The notes below the pieces were generated by a model, which made no database searches, was not told where the DNA came from, and worked only from the letters and a program-made list of their open reading frames with translations. Below are positions 18,000 to 29,805 of a DNA stretch of 64,000 bases, in pieces. This DNA comes from Lichina pygmaea. Lineage: Eukaryota > Ascomycota > Lichinomycetes > Lichinales > Lichinaceae. The DNA is taken from positions 186,001 through 250,000 of the forward strand of contig OY730171.1 of assembly GCA_963422465.1 (NCBI GenBank), given 5' to 3'. A program made the translations under genes and the position numbers. How positions within the stretch are numbered: position 1 is the stretch's first letter; every line of letters starts with the position of its first letter.

Positions 18000-20900
18000 G
18001 TAGTTCCCAGGTATTTTCTGAGTCTGGGTATCCTTTCCACTTGACAAGGTATTGCTGACTTTTTCTAGCCAGGATCTGTTCAACTTCAAACTCTTGTTCT
18101 TCTTCAGGTTGATAATGGAATGTTTCCTGCAAGGGTGTGCTCTGGTCGGCTGGTTCAATCATCAATATATGAAAGTTTGGATGGACTCTGGCATCCCTTG
18201 GTAGTTGTATCTTGACATTGACTGGTCCTGTTTTTTCTTCGACTGAAAATAGTCTGACCTTGATGTTGTCAAGTTTCTTTGTTTTTGGTTTCTTTGTTTT
18301 CCAATTTCTTGTGAGGAGGTAGACTTTATCCCCCTTCTTTAGCTGAGGTGCTATTTTTGATTTCTTGTCTATTTGATGTTGCATTCTTTCTGAGGTCTCT
18401 TGAAGGTAGTGCCTCATCATCGTGTGTGTTTGTCGTAGGAGCTTGTCATGTTGGAGTGCTTTCTCCATGTTTGGTGAAGCTCTGCTTGGCATCCTGATGT
18501 TTGTATGTTGTCCAAAATTGGCAAAAAATAGTGATTCCTTTGTTGAGTCTGATCTGTGCTGGTTGATTGCCAGCTGTGCCACCGGTAATAACTATACCCA
18601 ATTGCTGTGAGTCTTGTTGATGTAATACTGTAAGTAAGTCTCCAGGACTTGGTTTGCTTGCTCTGTCTGGCTGTCAGTTTGTGGGTGATAGGCTGTAGAC
18701 ATTTTGGGTTTTGTTCCCATGGCTGCACTGATTGTTTTCCAGTAGTTGGATGTGAAGAGTTTGTCTCTGTCTGTAATGATCGTGATTGGAACTCTGTGGT
18801 CTCTGACCAATCTGTCCAGTAAAAGGTGTCCCAACTGTTCTGCTGTGTGGGTCTCCTTGAATAGTACTGCTATTAGATATTTTGTGAATCTGTCCACTAT
18901 CACCATAATCAAGTTGTAGGTGATTCCTGTGACTGGGTCTTTGGACTTGGGTAGCTTTGTGATAAAGTCCATTGACATGTCTTCCCACAGGCCTCTTGGT
19001 ATCATGTTCGGGTGTCCTTCTCCGTATGGCTTATGTCTTCCCTGTTTGTTTTTCTGGCATAGTAGACACTTGCTGATGTAGTTTGTGACATGTTGTCAGA
19101 GGTTAATGATATTGTTCCCTGCCTGTTGGATAAAGTCTGTGGTCTTGGAGATTCCTGGGTGACCATGTGCTGGATTATCGTGGTAGTTCCTTATTAGTTC
19201 TTCAGTGTCTTCTGCTGTGAGCTTGTTGATCTGTGGTTGAGGTACCAGGTTTCCTTGCTGGTCCTGCTGTAAGATTGTTCCTTGGTGTTCATCATCTTCC
19301 ATGTGGTTTTTTTGTCAGCTTAGTGTGTCTGCTCTCCTATTGTCTTGTCCAGGGGTGTACAAGATCTTGAACTTGTGTTACCCTAGGAGTTCAGCCTATC
19401 TGACTTACTGTCTGTTCAGCTTCTTGGTTGTTGTGAATGTTGTCAGATTCTTGTGGTCTGTGAGAACAGTGAGTTCAGAACTGCTTTCCACGTACACTCT
19501 CCAGTGTTCGAGTGCGTTGACGACTGCCAGTAGCTCTTTGTCGTGGATATTATAGTTTTGTTCCACTTGTGTCATTTTTCGTGAGTAGTAGGCACCTGGG
19601 TGCTACTTGCTGTCTGCCTGTTGGCATAGACATGCTCCCACTGCCTGATCTGAAGCGTCTGTCTTGATTTGTGTCGGTTGGCCTGTCTTGAAGTTGAGAA
19701 GAACTGGTTTCTTGGCGCAAGCATCCTTGAGCTGTTGGAATACTTTTTGTTATCTCTCCATCCACCAGTACTCCACGTCCTTCTTCGTGAGTTCTGTCAG
19801 TGGTGTTGCCATCTGTGAGTAGTTCTTTATGAACTGTCAGTTGAAGTTGGCAAATCCTAGGAAGGCTTGTACTTCCTTAACTGATGTCGGTGTTGGCTAT
19901 TGCTGAATCACTTTGATTTTCTCAGGGTCAATCTTGATCTCTTCAATTCCTATGATGTATCTGAGGAATTCAACTTCCAGTTTGTTCAACTTGTATTTCT
20001 TTGGGTTGAGCTTGAGCCCTGCCTGTTGTAGGCATCGTAGAACATCCTTCACGTGTTTGGTATGTTCCTGTTACGTGTTCGAGTAGACAAGAATGTCATC
20101 CAGGTAGGTGATAGCTGTTTAGTCCAGGTGTACTCTGATGATGTTATTGATCAATGCTTGACATGTTGCTGGTGTGTTCATAAGTCTGAATGGCATCACC
20201 AGATACTTGTAGTGTCTGTATCAGGTTCTGAAGGCTGTCTTCTATTCTTCTCCTTCTTTCATGCATATCAGGTTGTATACTCCTTTCAAGTCCAGCTTGG
20301 TAAAGATTGTAGCTTGGCTGATCCTGTCTCGTAATTTGTTTGCATTTGGCAACAGATATCAGTTCTTGATGGTAATGTCGTTGAGTTTCCTGTAATCCAT
20401 ACAAAGTTGAAGACTTCCGTCTTTCTTTGGTGCAAATAGTATTGGATATCCTGCTGGCGATTGAGATTCTTGAATGAAACTCTTTTTCAGGTTTTCCTCC
20501 AGGTACTCGCGAAGTACTTAGAGCTCTTTCTCTGATAACTGGTAAATTGGTCCAAATCCTGGCTCTGTCCCTGGTTGCAACTTGATCTCATGATCCCAAG
20601 GTTGGTGCTTAGGCAACACTGCTATCGTTATCTCTTCCTGAAAAAGGTTATCATACCCAGGCCAGTACTCTTCAGGGATCTCCAGAGGGTTAACCACTTC
20701 CTCTCTCTTCATCTCTGACTGTTTGGCCACCTGGTTCCGGGGTGTGCCTGTCAAGGCAGACCTCTTCTCTTGAGAGTTGTCCTTTCTGTCAGTGAGGTTC
20801 CACTGAGGACTCCTTCCCTCATCTGTCCATGCCTTCTGCAGCTGGTAACAGGTCTGAGCTGTGTTGTTAGTGCAGTTCCTAAATGTGAGTACTCCTGTCT

Positions 20901-21321
20901 TCCAGTTAATAACTGGGTTGTGCTTCTTTAGCCAAGGCATCCTCAAATAGATATCCTGAGTGGCCAACTCAACAATATCAAGGTGGATCCTTTCAGCATG
21001 GTGTCTGGTAACTATTTCCATTGGCTGCGTCTCATGGCAGACTAGCTCTGTCTGTCCATTTGCTATCGTGAGCTGATAGGGCTGCTGCTTGCGTCTCCTT
21101 CCAGTGCTGAGAGTGTTGTAAAGTTGTCTCAAGATGTAGTTTCCGCTGGCTCCAGAGTCAACAAGTGCGTATGTCTGTACTGGCGTGTTGGTGTGTAGTG
21201 ACACAGGCAATCGCAGGTGCTTTGTGTTGCTAGAGGTCATGTTGTTGAGCTCCCGATGTTGCCCCTTGACAAGGGAGTTCAGTCTTTTCCTGATTGAAGT
21301 GTCTTTCCACTGACTGGGCAA
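17905..21321 (-). pseudogene. pol: pol of chromovirus C
   Basis: Pieces: protease to RT start (20518-21321, DSGASGNYI), RT with YLDD around 20085-20100, RNase H about 19290-19800, integrase 18592-19300 (MDFITKLPKS, TDRDKLFTS, TDSQTEQANQ) and the C-terminal part with chromodomain (17908-18582, RKSQQYLVKWKGYPDSENTW). The 20518-21321 frame extends upstream of the protease (MPSQWKDTSIRKRLNSLVKG), overlapping gag in the -1 frame. The pol end (CQ then TAA, about 17905) is shared in position with F. Confidence 0.88.
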
Positions 21322-21329
21322 TAGGTCCA

Positions 21330-22778
21330 GCCATTCACATCAGTCCTGAGGAATCTGTTCATGAATTTGTCTTGCTGATGCTTGTCACATCCAGGCTTGA
21401 GGCAGTACTGCCAATTGTTGACATAGCAGTTGTGGTTGTTGTCTTGCTGTAGGAACATGAGGTGTTTGTGCTAATCATGTGTGTGCCCGGGGAATGCGGT
21501 GTGTTGGTGTTTGTCCCAAAGATAGATCTCACACTCATCCTTCTCGCAATTGACCCAATGCTTGTGGCAGGTGGTGTGGTAGGGTGAATGTCCTCTGTAC
21601 CTTTGTAGTTGTTCGTGGTAGGTGCAGTAGTGCTTTGTGCAAAACCTCCACTGTAGTTCGCCATGCCGTAGATTTCGTGGGTCCATGCTGTAAGCATAGC
21701 TTCCTTGTGGTATTTCTTCTTTGATAGACACGGGTTTGTCTTGGTCCCCATCAGAGGTGGTTAAGGGCTCCTGTCCCTTGTCCTGACCTGTCTGTTCTGG
21801 TAGGTCCTTGCCTCCTGATGTTGCCAGTTGGTGGGCTGCTTCCAATGTCTGATTGTAGTTGTCCTATTGTTCAAGGGATAGCTGAGCCTCTCCTGGTGGG
21901 TCCTCTGGCTTGATGACATTCCAGTCTCCATCAAGTGTATTAAGTTGCTGTCAGTGCACCTTGTTCTTTGAACGACAGTCTTTCACCATGTGGCCTAGCT
22001 TGCCACAGGCATAGCCCTTCAGTGCTTTCCTTTTTTTGTTGTTTCTTCCTTTCGTGAACCTTCCCTTGTGGTGGACTGCATCCAGTTCCATGGGTGCATA
22101 GCCATATGGGTTATGTGGCAGTGCCTTGTTAGGCAGCTTGCAGTGGTTGCTCACATGCCATGCAGGGTGGCTGTATCCTCTGTTGTGGTGTTTCTCCATC
22201 GCTCGCTCGAATAGTTTGTCATCAATGTTGATTGCTTGTGCGATGAGTTCATCCAGTGTGTTGACCACTTGTCCATCGAAGGTGATTTTATCCTTCATGT
22301 TTTTCTTGAGTCCACGTCAGTACATGACCATCAGGGTATCATTGTCCCAGTCAGTCAGTACTGAGTATTGTTTGAACTGCGTGGTGTACTCTGCGGCTGA
22401 GTGTTGTTGCTTGATGTGCTGGATCATTTGTATAGCCACTTTGTCTTTGTTAGATAGTCCAAGGATCCTTTTGATCTTGTCCTTGAATTGTGTCCATTTC
22501 GTCATCTATTCTGTTGTGCTGTCATGGTCTCTGTTTCCTGAGAGATGTTTGTTGATGTAGGGCTTGATCCATCAATAAGCATTGCCTCTCATATAAGTGG
22601 TTGCGAAGAGGGGCCACTTGTTCTTAGGCAGCTTTGTCTCTGGTTGGAATTGAAAGTAGACTTGGAGTTGCATGAGCCAGTCATCAACCTTGTTCCTTTT
22701 GCTGTAGAACAGGTCTGGCTTGGTGACACTAATCTTTCCATCTGGGAAGTTGGGGTTGATTGCTCCTGAGGTACTCAT
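21330..22778 (-). pseudogene. gag: gag of chromovirus C
   Basis: ATG at 22776-22778; open blocks 22572-22778, 22317-22505, 21951-22298 and 21471-21845. It shares the NAY-TGA, TAG before MTKW and LEQ-TAG stops with A, E and F, and has extra ones (MY-TGA-RGLK where A has CGA). The first knuckle Cys is Gly (KGYACGK). The Cys/His module starts around 21650 and is interrupted by HD-TAG. Confidence 0.85.
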
Positions 22779-22796
22779 CCTTGAGGGTCTTCAAAG

Positions 22797-23427
22797 TGTT
22801 GCAGTCTGTACCGTACTGTCCTATCTGAGTATAGGATTAGGGCGAGAGGTGGAAGACAGGTTGGTTCTCACAGGAGAGGAGTGTCAAGGAGTGTGAAGAG
22901 GTTTGGTGGAACATGGTGGTGGTGACACCTGATCAATGGCTTCGTACAAAAGGATTGTATTGAAGTAGATCTAGTTGTCTGGATCACAACATAAGTTGAA
23001 GATGATTGTTCTATAGGGGAACTATCACCAGACTATATAGTGCTCAGTTTGTGAGCACAGTGAGCTCTGCTCACTTTGCTCACTCGGTGAGATCGGTGAG
23101 CTCTGCTCACTTTGCTCACAGTTCATGCACGCTGTGGTGAGCTGGGTGAGCTCTGCTCACTTTGCTCACTTGTTCATGCACGCTGCGGTGAGCTGGGTGA
23201 GCTCTGCTCACTTTGCTCACTTTTCATGCACGCTGTGGTGAGCTGGGTGAGCTCTGCTGACTTTGCTCACTTGTTTGTGTATATGCATACTGCGGCAAGC
23301 ACCCCCTGGTTTGTCTCACCGGTCACGTGACTGGTTCCTGTGTCATGCTGCCTGGTACTTCTGTCCAGTATCCTGTCTGCTGCTTTCTGTGAGTATATAA
23401 AGACTGTGTTCCTCCTGGGTCGTAACA
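22797..23427 (-). repeat. 5' LTR of chromovirus C (type 2)
   Basis: Same length and organisation as 16825-17455. Confidence 0.95.
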
Positions 23428-23438
23428 ACTTACCTCAG
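23428..23438 (-). repeat. TSD ACTTA (23428-23432) and 6 bp of LINE K, including TSD CTCAG (23434-23438)
   Basis: ACTTA closes chromovirus C. CTCAG at 23434-23438 is the left duplication of the next insertion, repeated at 30079-30083. LINE H has CTTGCCTCAGCTTT uninterrupted at this place. Confidence 0.9.
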
Positions 23439-23500
23439 TGTAAGGCCTGTTTTGACACAGGCTGACACAGGGGCTCACAAAGCAATCACCTGACCAGGCA

Positions 23501-23505
23501 TGGCA
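23501..23505. repeat. Target-site duplication TGGCA (left) of chromovirus D
   Basis: Matches 29801-29805. Confidence 0.95.
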
Positions 23506-23937
23506 TGTTAAAGGCCAGGCCGGATTCACACAGAAACCAGTACGGTCTGTTGCTTCGTGGGCGGATTCTTAGACAGGGACTCGGTAGAGGAATAGACAGG
23601 TGGGGTAACTCTCCTGTGCTATTGTCTCTGTACGATGGGTTTGTATTGCTTGTATGTGTTCAGCCTGGAGAGCTAATCCCTCCGGGCTCTTTGGGGGTCT
23701 TTATACAGATGCCCCAAGGGGGGGGGTCTCCTCGAGGGGTATCATCCTTTTGCGTGGACAAGCTCCTTGCTTAGCTCCTGCTTGTCCACCGGACGAGCTC
23801 CTCGCTTAGCTCCTGCTTGTCCACCGGACAAGCTCCTCGCTTAGCTCTTGCTTGTCCACCGGATCGGTCGGATGTTGTTCCGCATGACTAACACCTCTCC
23901 CTCGCTTACCTGGGCTGTTCCGGCCTAGGCCTTAACA
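23506..23937 (-). repeat. 3' LTR of chromovirus D
   Basis: Contains three 35-bp tandem units (23754-23857), each a dyad GGAC(A/G)AGC-N16-GCTTGTCC; the first extends to a perfect 10-bp dyad at 23754-23789. CGG-N8-CCG follows at 23869-23882, a spacing class used by Zn2Cys6 proteins. The sister LTR has one unit more. Confidence 0.95.
23754..23882 (+). promoter_or_regulatory. N16 dyad array and CGG-N8-CCG in the D LTR
   Basis: Dyads start at 23754, 23791 and 23826 with 16-bp spacers; CGG(23869-23871)-N8-CCG(23880-23882). All lie upstream of the antisense ORF on its strand. No clear TATA box is seen between here and the LTR edge. Strong hairpin potential in RNA is an alternative reason for the dyads. 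Confidence 0.55.
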
Positions 23938-24061
23938 CTATCCCCTCCCTCCAAGGGTTCTGTCCCCAGATCCTTTTTGTTCCTGCTCCTCTTTTGCCAT
24001 GAACCAAAGCCAGACAACTTGAACTCGTCGTCGCGGTTTTCTCTCTTGTCGTGTTGGCAAA

Positions 24062-24571
24062 ATGGGCAAGGAATCAAAAATCACATGCGGTGCTTGTTGT
24101 CGCGACCACGCCAAGTGTGTTGTGAGTTCTGCATTGTCTTTTTGTTGTCGGTGCATCAAGAAGGGTTGTCACTGCGACCTTCATCTCTCGGAATCAGAAT
24201 AGAAGAAGATGGAACTTGAGCGCGAGCAGCTCAAGGCTCAGCTGCGGGAGACTGATGACCAACTGTCAAAACTGCTTCCCCGGCAGATCCGTCTCCGCCG
24301 GCAGCTGGGTCATCTCTCACAGAAGGAGGCTGATGCCATCCGTCGTGAGCTGTCGGCTATCAAGGATCAAGAGTCCCTTGATGCTCAGGAACAAGAGGCC
24401 CTCCGTGTTATCCGCGAACGGAAGGCCTGTCAAGCTGCTGCTCCGCTGTCCTTTGAGGACATCTTCTCTTCGGAGGCTTTGGCTTCTCTCGAGCTGTTGT
24501 CTCTGTCGGACCTGGTCACTGCGGATTTGCTTGGTGGTAATCCACCAGTTTCTGGTTCATCACAGAGCTGA
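24062..24571 (+). pseudogene. Antisense Zn2Cys6 / coiled-coil ORF of chromovirus D
   Basis: ATG 24062. Cysteines are spaced C-X2-C-X6-C-X8-C-X2-C-X6-C (CGACCRDHAKC, then CCRCIKKGCHC), again the Zn(II)2Cys6 pattern. TAG at 24200-24202 interrupts the frame; from 24209 a 120-aa open part has a strongly charged Leu-heptad stretch (MELEREQLKAQLRETDDQLS onward), a convincing coiled coil, and then an acidic/Leu-rich tail (LSFEDIFSSEALASLELLSL) that resembles an activation domain. Total frame 510 nt, close to the 501 nt of family 1. The 3' end overlaps pol by 56 bp, convergent. It shares architecture but no clear sequence with the family-1 ORF. Confidence 0.65.
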
Positions 24572-27500
24572 AGTTCTCGGTTGGTTCCCACAAATTCTCC
24601 TCTTCATCAAATCCTAACCACTTCACCAGGTACTCAGTTTTCCGTCTGTTTCTCCGACTATCCAGGATCCTTTCAACATCGTACTCTTCTTCATCGTCCT
24701 CAAAGTTCCATTCTGTTTCGACCTCTGCGTCACTGGGTACTGGTTTGAGCAGCGAGACGTGGAATACTCAGTGTATCCTTGCTTTTCGTGGCAGTCTCAG
24801 TCGATAGTTGACTTTCCCAGTGTGCTTCTTGATTTCGAATGGTCTGATTCGTACATGGTCCAGCTTTTTGCTTGGTCGCTTCAAGCGCAGGTTTTTTGTT
24901 GATAGGTAGACCTTATCCCCTCTTTCCAGGGTTGGTCCCTTCAACCTTTTGTTGTGTAATCAGCGGGCAGTAGCGTTCTGGGCACAGTCGATTGTTGTTT
25001 TCATCATCTCGTGCATAGCAGCGAGTTTGCTAACATCGACAACGTTGCCTTCTGCTGTTGCCTGCCATCAGGGGTTTCTTCCGTAGTTCGCAAAGAACAG
25101 TGTCGTCCCTGTCACACTATGTTGCTGGTCGTTGTACACAAACTGGGCTATTGGTAGCAGTTCCACCCAGTTGTCCTGCTGGTGGTTGACGTAGTGTTGT
25201 AGATACTGCTCCATTGTCTGGTTTGTCCACTCAGTTTATCTGTCAGTTTGTGGGTGGTAGGCTGTTGACATCCTTGTATCAATGCCAAGTTGCCTTGTCC
25301 ACATGTTCCAGAATTTCAAGGTGAAGAGTTTGTCTTGATCTGAGATAATTGTCTTTGGTAGCCCTCGGTGGCTTACCAGCTCTCTGAGTAGGACGCTCGC
25401 GAGTTCGTTCGCGGTTCCTGACTCTTTCCACAGGACCAGGTGGGTGTATTTGGTGAGTTTGTCAACAACCACCAGAATACTATCGTATACCACCTTTGTT
25501 GCTGGGTCTGTTGACTTTGGCAACTTGACCACGAAATCCATCATGATAGTTTCCCATGGTGCCTCGGGTAGGTCTATCTGCTGTGCCTGCCTGTAGGGCT
25601 TATGCCTTGATGGTTTGTTCTTCGCGCACTGTTCACAGTTGCAGATGAACTCTGTCACCTTGCACTTCATTCTGTCAAAGCGGTAGTTCCTTTGGATTTT
25701 CTCCAAGGTTTTGTCTCACCCGGGGTGTCCATGCAAAGGCCTGTCATGGTGCCTCCGGATCACCTTCTCTTGTGCTCTTTCTGGCACAATTTCCTTTTTG
25801 TTTGCTGTCTTGTGGCTGAGGGTAAGGAGTGGACTCTTTGTTTCTGTTGTTGCCAGTTGGGGTTGGGCATAGACCAAGGTTTGTCCTTTTGTCGCTAGGA
25901 TTGGGTGTTCCTCTGTTGTTTTCTCATCCATCAGGTCTGGTCGCCTGCTGAGGGCGTCCGCTCGAGCATTTTCAGTGCCCTTCCAGTAGAGGATTTGGAA
26001 GTTGTATGATGCTAACAACTCTGCCCATCAAACTTGTCATCAGTTTAGCTTCTTTGTTGTTGTGAAGTAAGCTAAGTTTTTGTGGTCTGAGTACACGTCT
26101 ATCGTGTATTTTACCCTCTCCAAGTAAGGCCTCCATTCTTGGAATGCGTCGACGATTGCTAACAACTCTTTGTCATGAACATCGTACCTTAGTTCTGGGC
26201 CAGAGAACTTTCTCGATCAGTATGCGACAGGGTGTAAGCAGTTGTCGGCGTCTGGTTGACACAAGCAGGATCCCAATGCTTGGTCTGAGGCATCAGTCTC
26301 CAGAATGATCCTCTTCTCGGGATCAAATGATGCCAAAATAGGTGCGGAGATGAATTTATCCTTCAACTCCTGGAAGGCCACTTGTTGGCTCTCCCCCCAC
26401 CTGAAAGATTCGTTCTTTCTGGTTAACTCTGTCAAGGCTGCTGCTGTTCTTGAGTAGTCCTTGATGAATCATCAGTAGAAGTTTGCAAACCCTAGGAAGG
26501 ATTGTACTTCTTTGAGGTTTTTTTGGGTGTTGGCCAGTCTCGTACTGCTGCTGTCTTTGTGTCGTCCATTCGGATTCCTTCTGTTGTCAGGATTGACCCC
26601 AAATATTCCACTTCCTTTGTGTGGAAAACACTTTTATCCAGGCGTAACCTCATCCCTGCTCTCTGGAGCGCATGTAGGATCTTCTTGACATGCTGTTTGT
26701 GCTCCTCCAAGGTTCCATTGGTGTATACCAAGACGTTGTCAATATAAGCAGTGACAAATATGTCCAGGTATTGTCGGAGGACAGCGTTAATAAGTGATTG
26801 GAATGTCGCCGGTGCATTTGTAAGGCTGAATGGCATCACAGTATACTTGTAGTGCCCATACCTTGTATGAAAGACTGTCTTCCATTCTTCGCCGTCTTTC
26901 ATCCTAACCAGGTTGAAAGTGCCTTGAATGTCGAACTTGGTAAACTATTTGGCTCCTTGGATCCGGTCTTGGATTTCCGATATTAACGGTAGTGGGTAGT
27001 GATTCTTAATTGTGATCGCATTAAGCTGCCGGTAGTTGACGCACAGTCGTAATTTGCTGTTCTTCTTTGGCACAAACAATATCGGGTATCCAGCCAGTGA
27101 TGTTGAAGGTCTTATGAACCCTTTCGCTAGGTTCTTGTCCAGGTAGTCTCTCAGGGCCTCAAGCTCTTTTGCTGACAGAGCGTAGATAGGGCTGTGTGTG
27201 GGTTTTTTTCTGTCTTCCAGCGGAATCTTGTGGTCCCACTCCTGATGTTCCAGTAGCGTTGCGATCGCTGTTTCTTCAAACATCTCCTGGTATTCTTTAT
27301 ACTCACTTGGCAACTGCGGTGCCTGAGTCTCGCCCACGGCGTCTTGCGTGGTGCAAAGTTGTTGTGTTCGGGGTTTCATCCAGGCCACACAGGCCTCCCC
27401 GCACTAGTGGTATTTCTTCCACCATGTCAGTGAGATTTCTTTAATCGTCACCCCTGGTTCTGACATGACCAGTGTCTCATCTGGAAAGACTAGTTACCTT

Positions 27501-28021
27501 CTTTTCCAGTCAATCCTTGGGTTTTGTTTTTCCAACCACGGAAGTCCCAATATAACTTTGTGTGGTATCCGGACCAAGTCGAATTCTTCTGTTCTGATCA
27601 TCGTGCCATGGACACTCAGTCTCAGGCTCTTGGTCTCCTTTGTCACTTGTCCCTTGTCTTTGGAGAGTGGTGTTCTGTCCACTACCGTCAACTGGTAGAG
27701 GTCTCTCTTACCTTGGACTGGAACCTTGTTTCTTCTGGCAAAGCTTTCTGACATGAAGTTGCCAGTTGCACCAGAGTCAATCATGGCCTTAGCCAACCGC
27801 CCATTGACTCTGATCTTGATGTGAAAGTGCGGGCTGCAGGCTGTTGCGTCAAGACTCGGCTTGACTCCTTCCTCCCGGGGTGTTGTCTTGCCTGCTCTTC
27901 CAACCCCGGTTTTGAAGAGCACTGCTAGTTTTTTGAGCTGCCTAGGCCCTGGGCCTGACGCTCTACCACGTGTTGTTTGCATCATGTGGTGGTGCATTGT
28001 TCCCTCAGGTCTTGGTTGCAA
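24516..28021 (-). pseudogene. pol: pol of chromovirus D
   Basis: Protease (27494-28021, AMIDSGATGNFMS), RT (26492-27388, LRLCVNYRQLNAITIKNHYP; catalytic box is YIDN, not YIDD), RNase H (26217-26435 and on, LETDASDQALGSCLCQ), integrase (25236-25706, CNCEQC, MMDFVVKLPKS, ISDQDKLFTL) and a chromodomain (24570-24692, TEYLVKWLGFDEEENLWEP). Stops, mostly at Trp or Gln codons, break it between domains. Pol ends at TGA 24516-24518. Confidence 0.88.
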
Positions 28022-29295
28022 TCATCGGCAATATCTCTGACCTGTGTGATGCTGAGGGTATCGTCGACCCATCGTGACACTTGCGTCTCCCCTATTTCCG
28101 ATAGGGTTGCGTCCTGTTGTCGAAGGACAGGTTTGTCGGGGACTGGTGGTGGCTGGGTTTCCTTGTCGTCAACCTGTTCCTCCATGTAGCCGGTTGTGTC
28201 AAACTCGGAGATCAAGTCTTCCTCCCAGTAGATCTCGTTGACCCTCCTTCAGACCTTGTCAAGGTGGTCCAAGGTTTCTTGGAGCATGTTCTCGAGTTTT
28301 TCGGTGTGTTGTCAGAGGTCGTCCTCCTCTCTGAGGAGTGCCGCCTCAGGGTGATTGTGGGGCAGTATGCCTTGGGGGGCTCTCTGGGGCTCCTCCATCT
28401 CCCTGCCTTTCCAGGCACTTGTGGTGTTCAACTGCTTCCCTTTGCCCTTCTTGTTCTTCTTCTTGCTTCTGCAGTTTACCGTGAGGTGGCCCACTTTCTG
28501 ACAGTTGTAACACTTTTGTGTCTCCTTCTTTTGTGGTTCCGCCGCATCAATTTCCATGGGTACCAAGCTGTAGTTATCTTTGGCAGGTGTTGGCTTTTTC
28601 TTCACCCATAGTTTTGTCTGCTTGCCTCGCTTCTCAAGCTCTCTCTCAAACTGTCAGTCGTCAATGTGAGCCGCAGTCTCAATCATTTTGTAGAGCTCGG
28701 TTGGTCAGTCTCCTTGTGCGATGTCATCCTTGACTTGTTCCTTGAGGCCTTGGTAGAATAGTGCTGTTAGTGCACTGTCCCCCCACTGGGTCCTCACTGC
28801 TAGTTGTTGGAACTTCGCCGCGAATTCCGATGCCGATCCAGTTTGCCGCAGTGCTTGGAGCTTTCGTTCCGCATCCCTTTCCTCATCAAGGATCCCAAAC
28901 GTCTTTCTTATGGCTGTCTTAAAGGTTTTCAAGCTTCCCATGACCTGTCGGGTATTGTCTTCTTGCTCCGTGGAGTCTGCCTGATTGTCTAGGTAATCCC
29001 TTAAGTAGATGTTGAACCAAGCGAAGGCTGGTCCTTCCAGGTAGGAGGCTGCAAATAGCACCTTCTCCTGGTCTGTTGGGAACTGGGCTGTGTTGAACCC
29101 ATAGTAGAGCTCCAGTTGTGAGAAGAATAACTCCAGTCCTCCCCTGGATCCATCGTACCTCTTCGGGGCACCTACTTTCAAGGGCTTCAGGGGTAGGTTA
29201 ACAATAGGTGCTGCCTGGACAGCCTGGGCCTGAGCTGACTGAACAGCCTGGGCTTGGGCTGCCTGAGAAGGGGTAGGGCTGCGTGGATCCACCAT
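28022..29295 (-). pseudogene. gag: gag of chromovirus D
   Basis: ATG 29293-29295, 38 bp from the 5' LTR. The N-terminal block (28705-29295) has QAAQAQAVQSAQAQAVQAAP repeats and the gag helical region (FAASYLEGPAFAWFNIYLRD). A second block holds the knuckle CYNCQKVGHLTVNC at about 28470-28515. In-frame stops after QGD, HID and EEDDL interrupt it. The first two fit TGG or CGA to TGA changes. Confidence 0.85.
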
Positions 29296-29333
29296 CGTAT
29301 CAAGTCAGTGTCCTGTACATTAGAGGCTGAAAC

Positions 29334-29800
29334 TGTTAAAGGCTGGGCTGGGTTCACACAGAAACCAGTACAGTCTGTTGCTTCGTGGGTGGATTCTTAG
29401 ACAGGGACTTGGTAGAGGAATAGACAGGTGGGGTAACTCTCCTGTGCTATTGTCTCTGTACGATGGGTTTGTATTGCTTGTATGTGTTCAGCCTGGAGAG
29501 CTAATCCCTCCGGGCTCTTTGGGGGTCTTTATACAGATGCCCCAAGGGGGGGGGTCTCCTTGAGGGGTATCATCCTTTTGCGTGGACAAGCTCCTCGCTT
29601 AGCTTCTGCTTGTCCACCGGACGAGCTCCTCGCTTAGCTCCTGCTCATCCACCGGACAAGCTCCTCGCTTAGCTCCTGCTCGTCCACCGGACAAGCTCCT
29701 CGCTTAGCTCTTGCTTGTCCACCGGATCGGTCGGATGTTGTTCCGCATGACTAACACCTCTCCCTCGCTTACCTGGGCCGTTCCGGCCTAGGCCTTAACA
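29334..29800 (-). repeat. 5' LTR of chromovirus D
   Basis: 467 bp, 35 bp longer than its partner because it has four rather than three dyad units. Confidence 0.95.
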
Positions 29801-29805
29801 TGGCA
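29801..29805. repeat. Target-site duplication TGGCA (right) of chromovirus D
   Basis: Matches 23501-23505. Confidence 0.95.

Larger units (their letters stand above)
16825..23427 (-). mobile_element. Chromovirus C: family 1, LTR type 2
   Basis: 631-bp LTRs and a 5-bp TSD. The internal region aligns with A throughout. The LTR, the antisense ORF and the pol 3' end are type 2 (shared with F). YLDD is kept in RT, while many stops are present elsewhere. Confidence 0.95.
23506..29800 (-). mobile_element. Chromovirus D: third Ty3/gypsy family with its own antisense ORF
   Basis: LTRs of 432 and 467 bp (TGTTAAAGG...CCTTAACA) with a 5-bp TSD. Gag-pol on the minus strand is clearly distinct from families 1 and B. 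An antisense Zn2Cys6-type ORF lies at 24062-24571. The polypurine tract is at 23938-23953 (minus). Confidence 0.95.
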
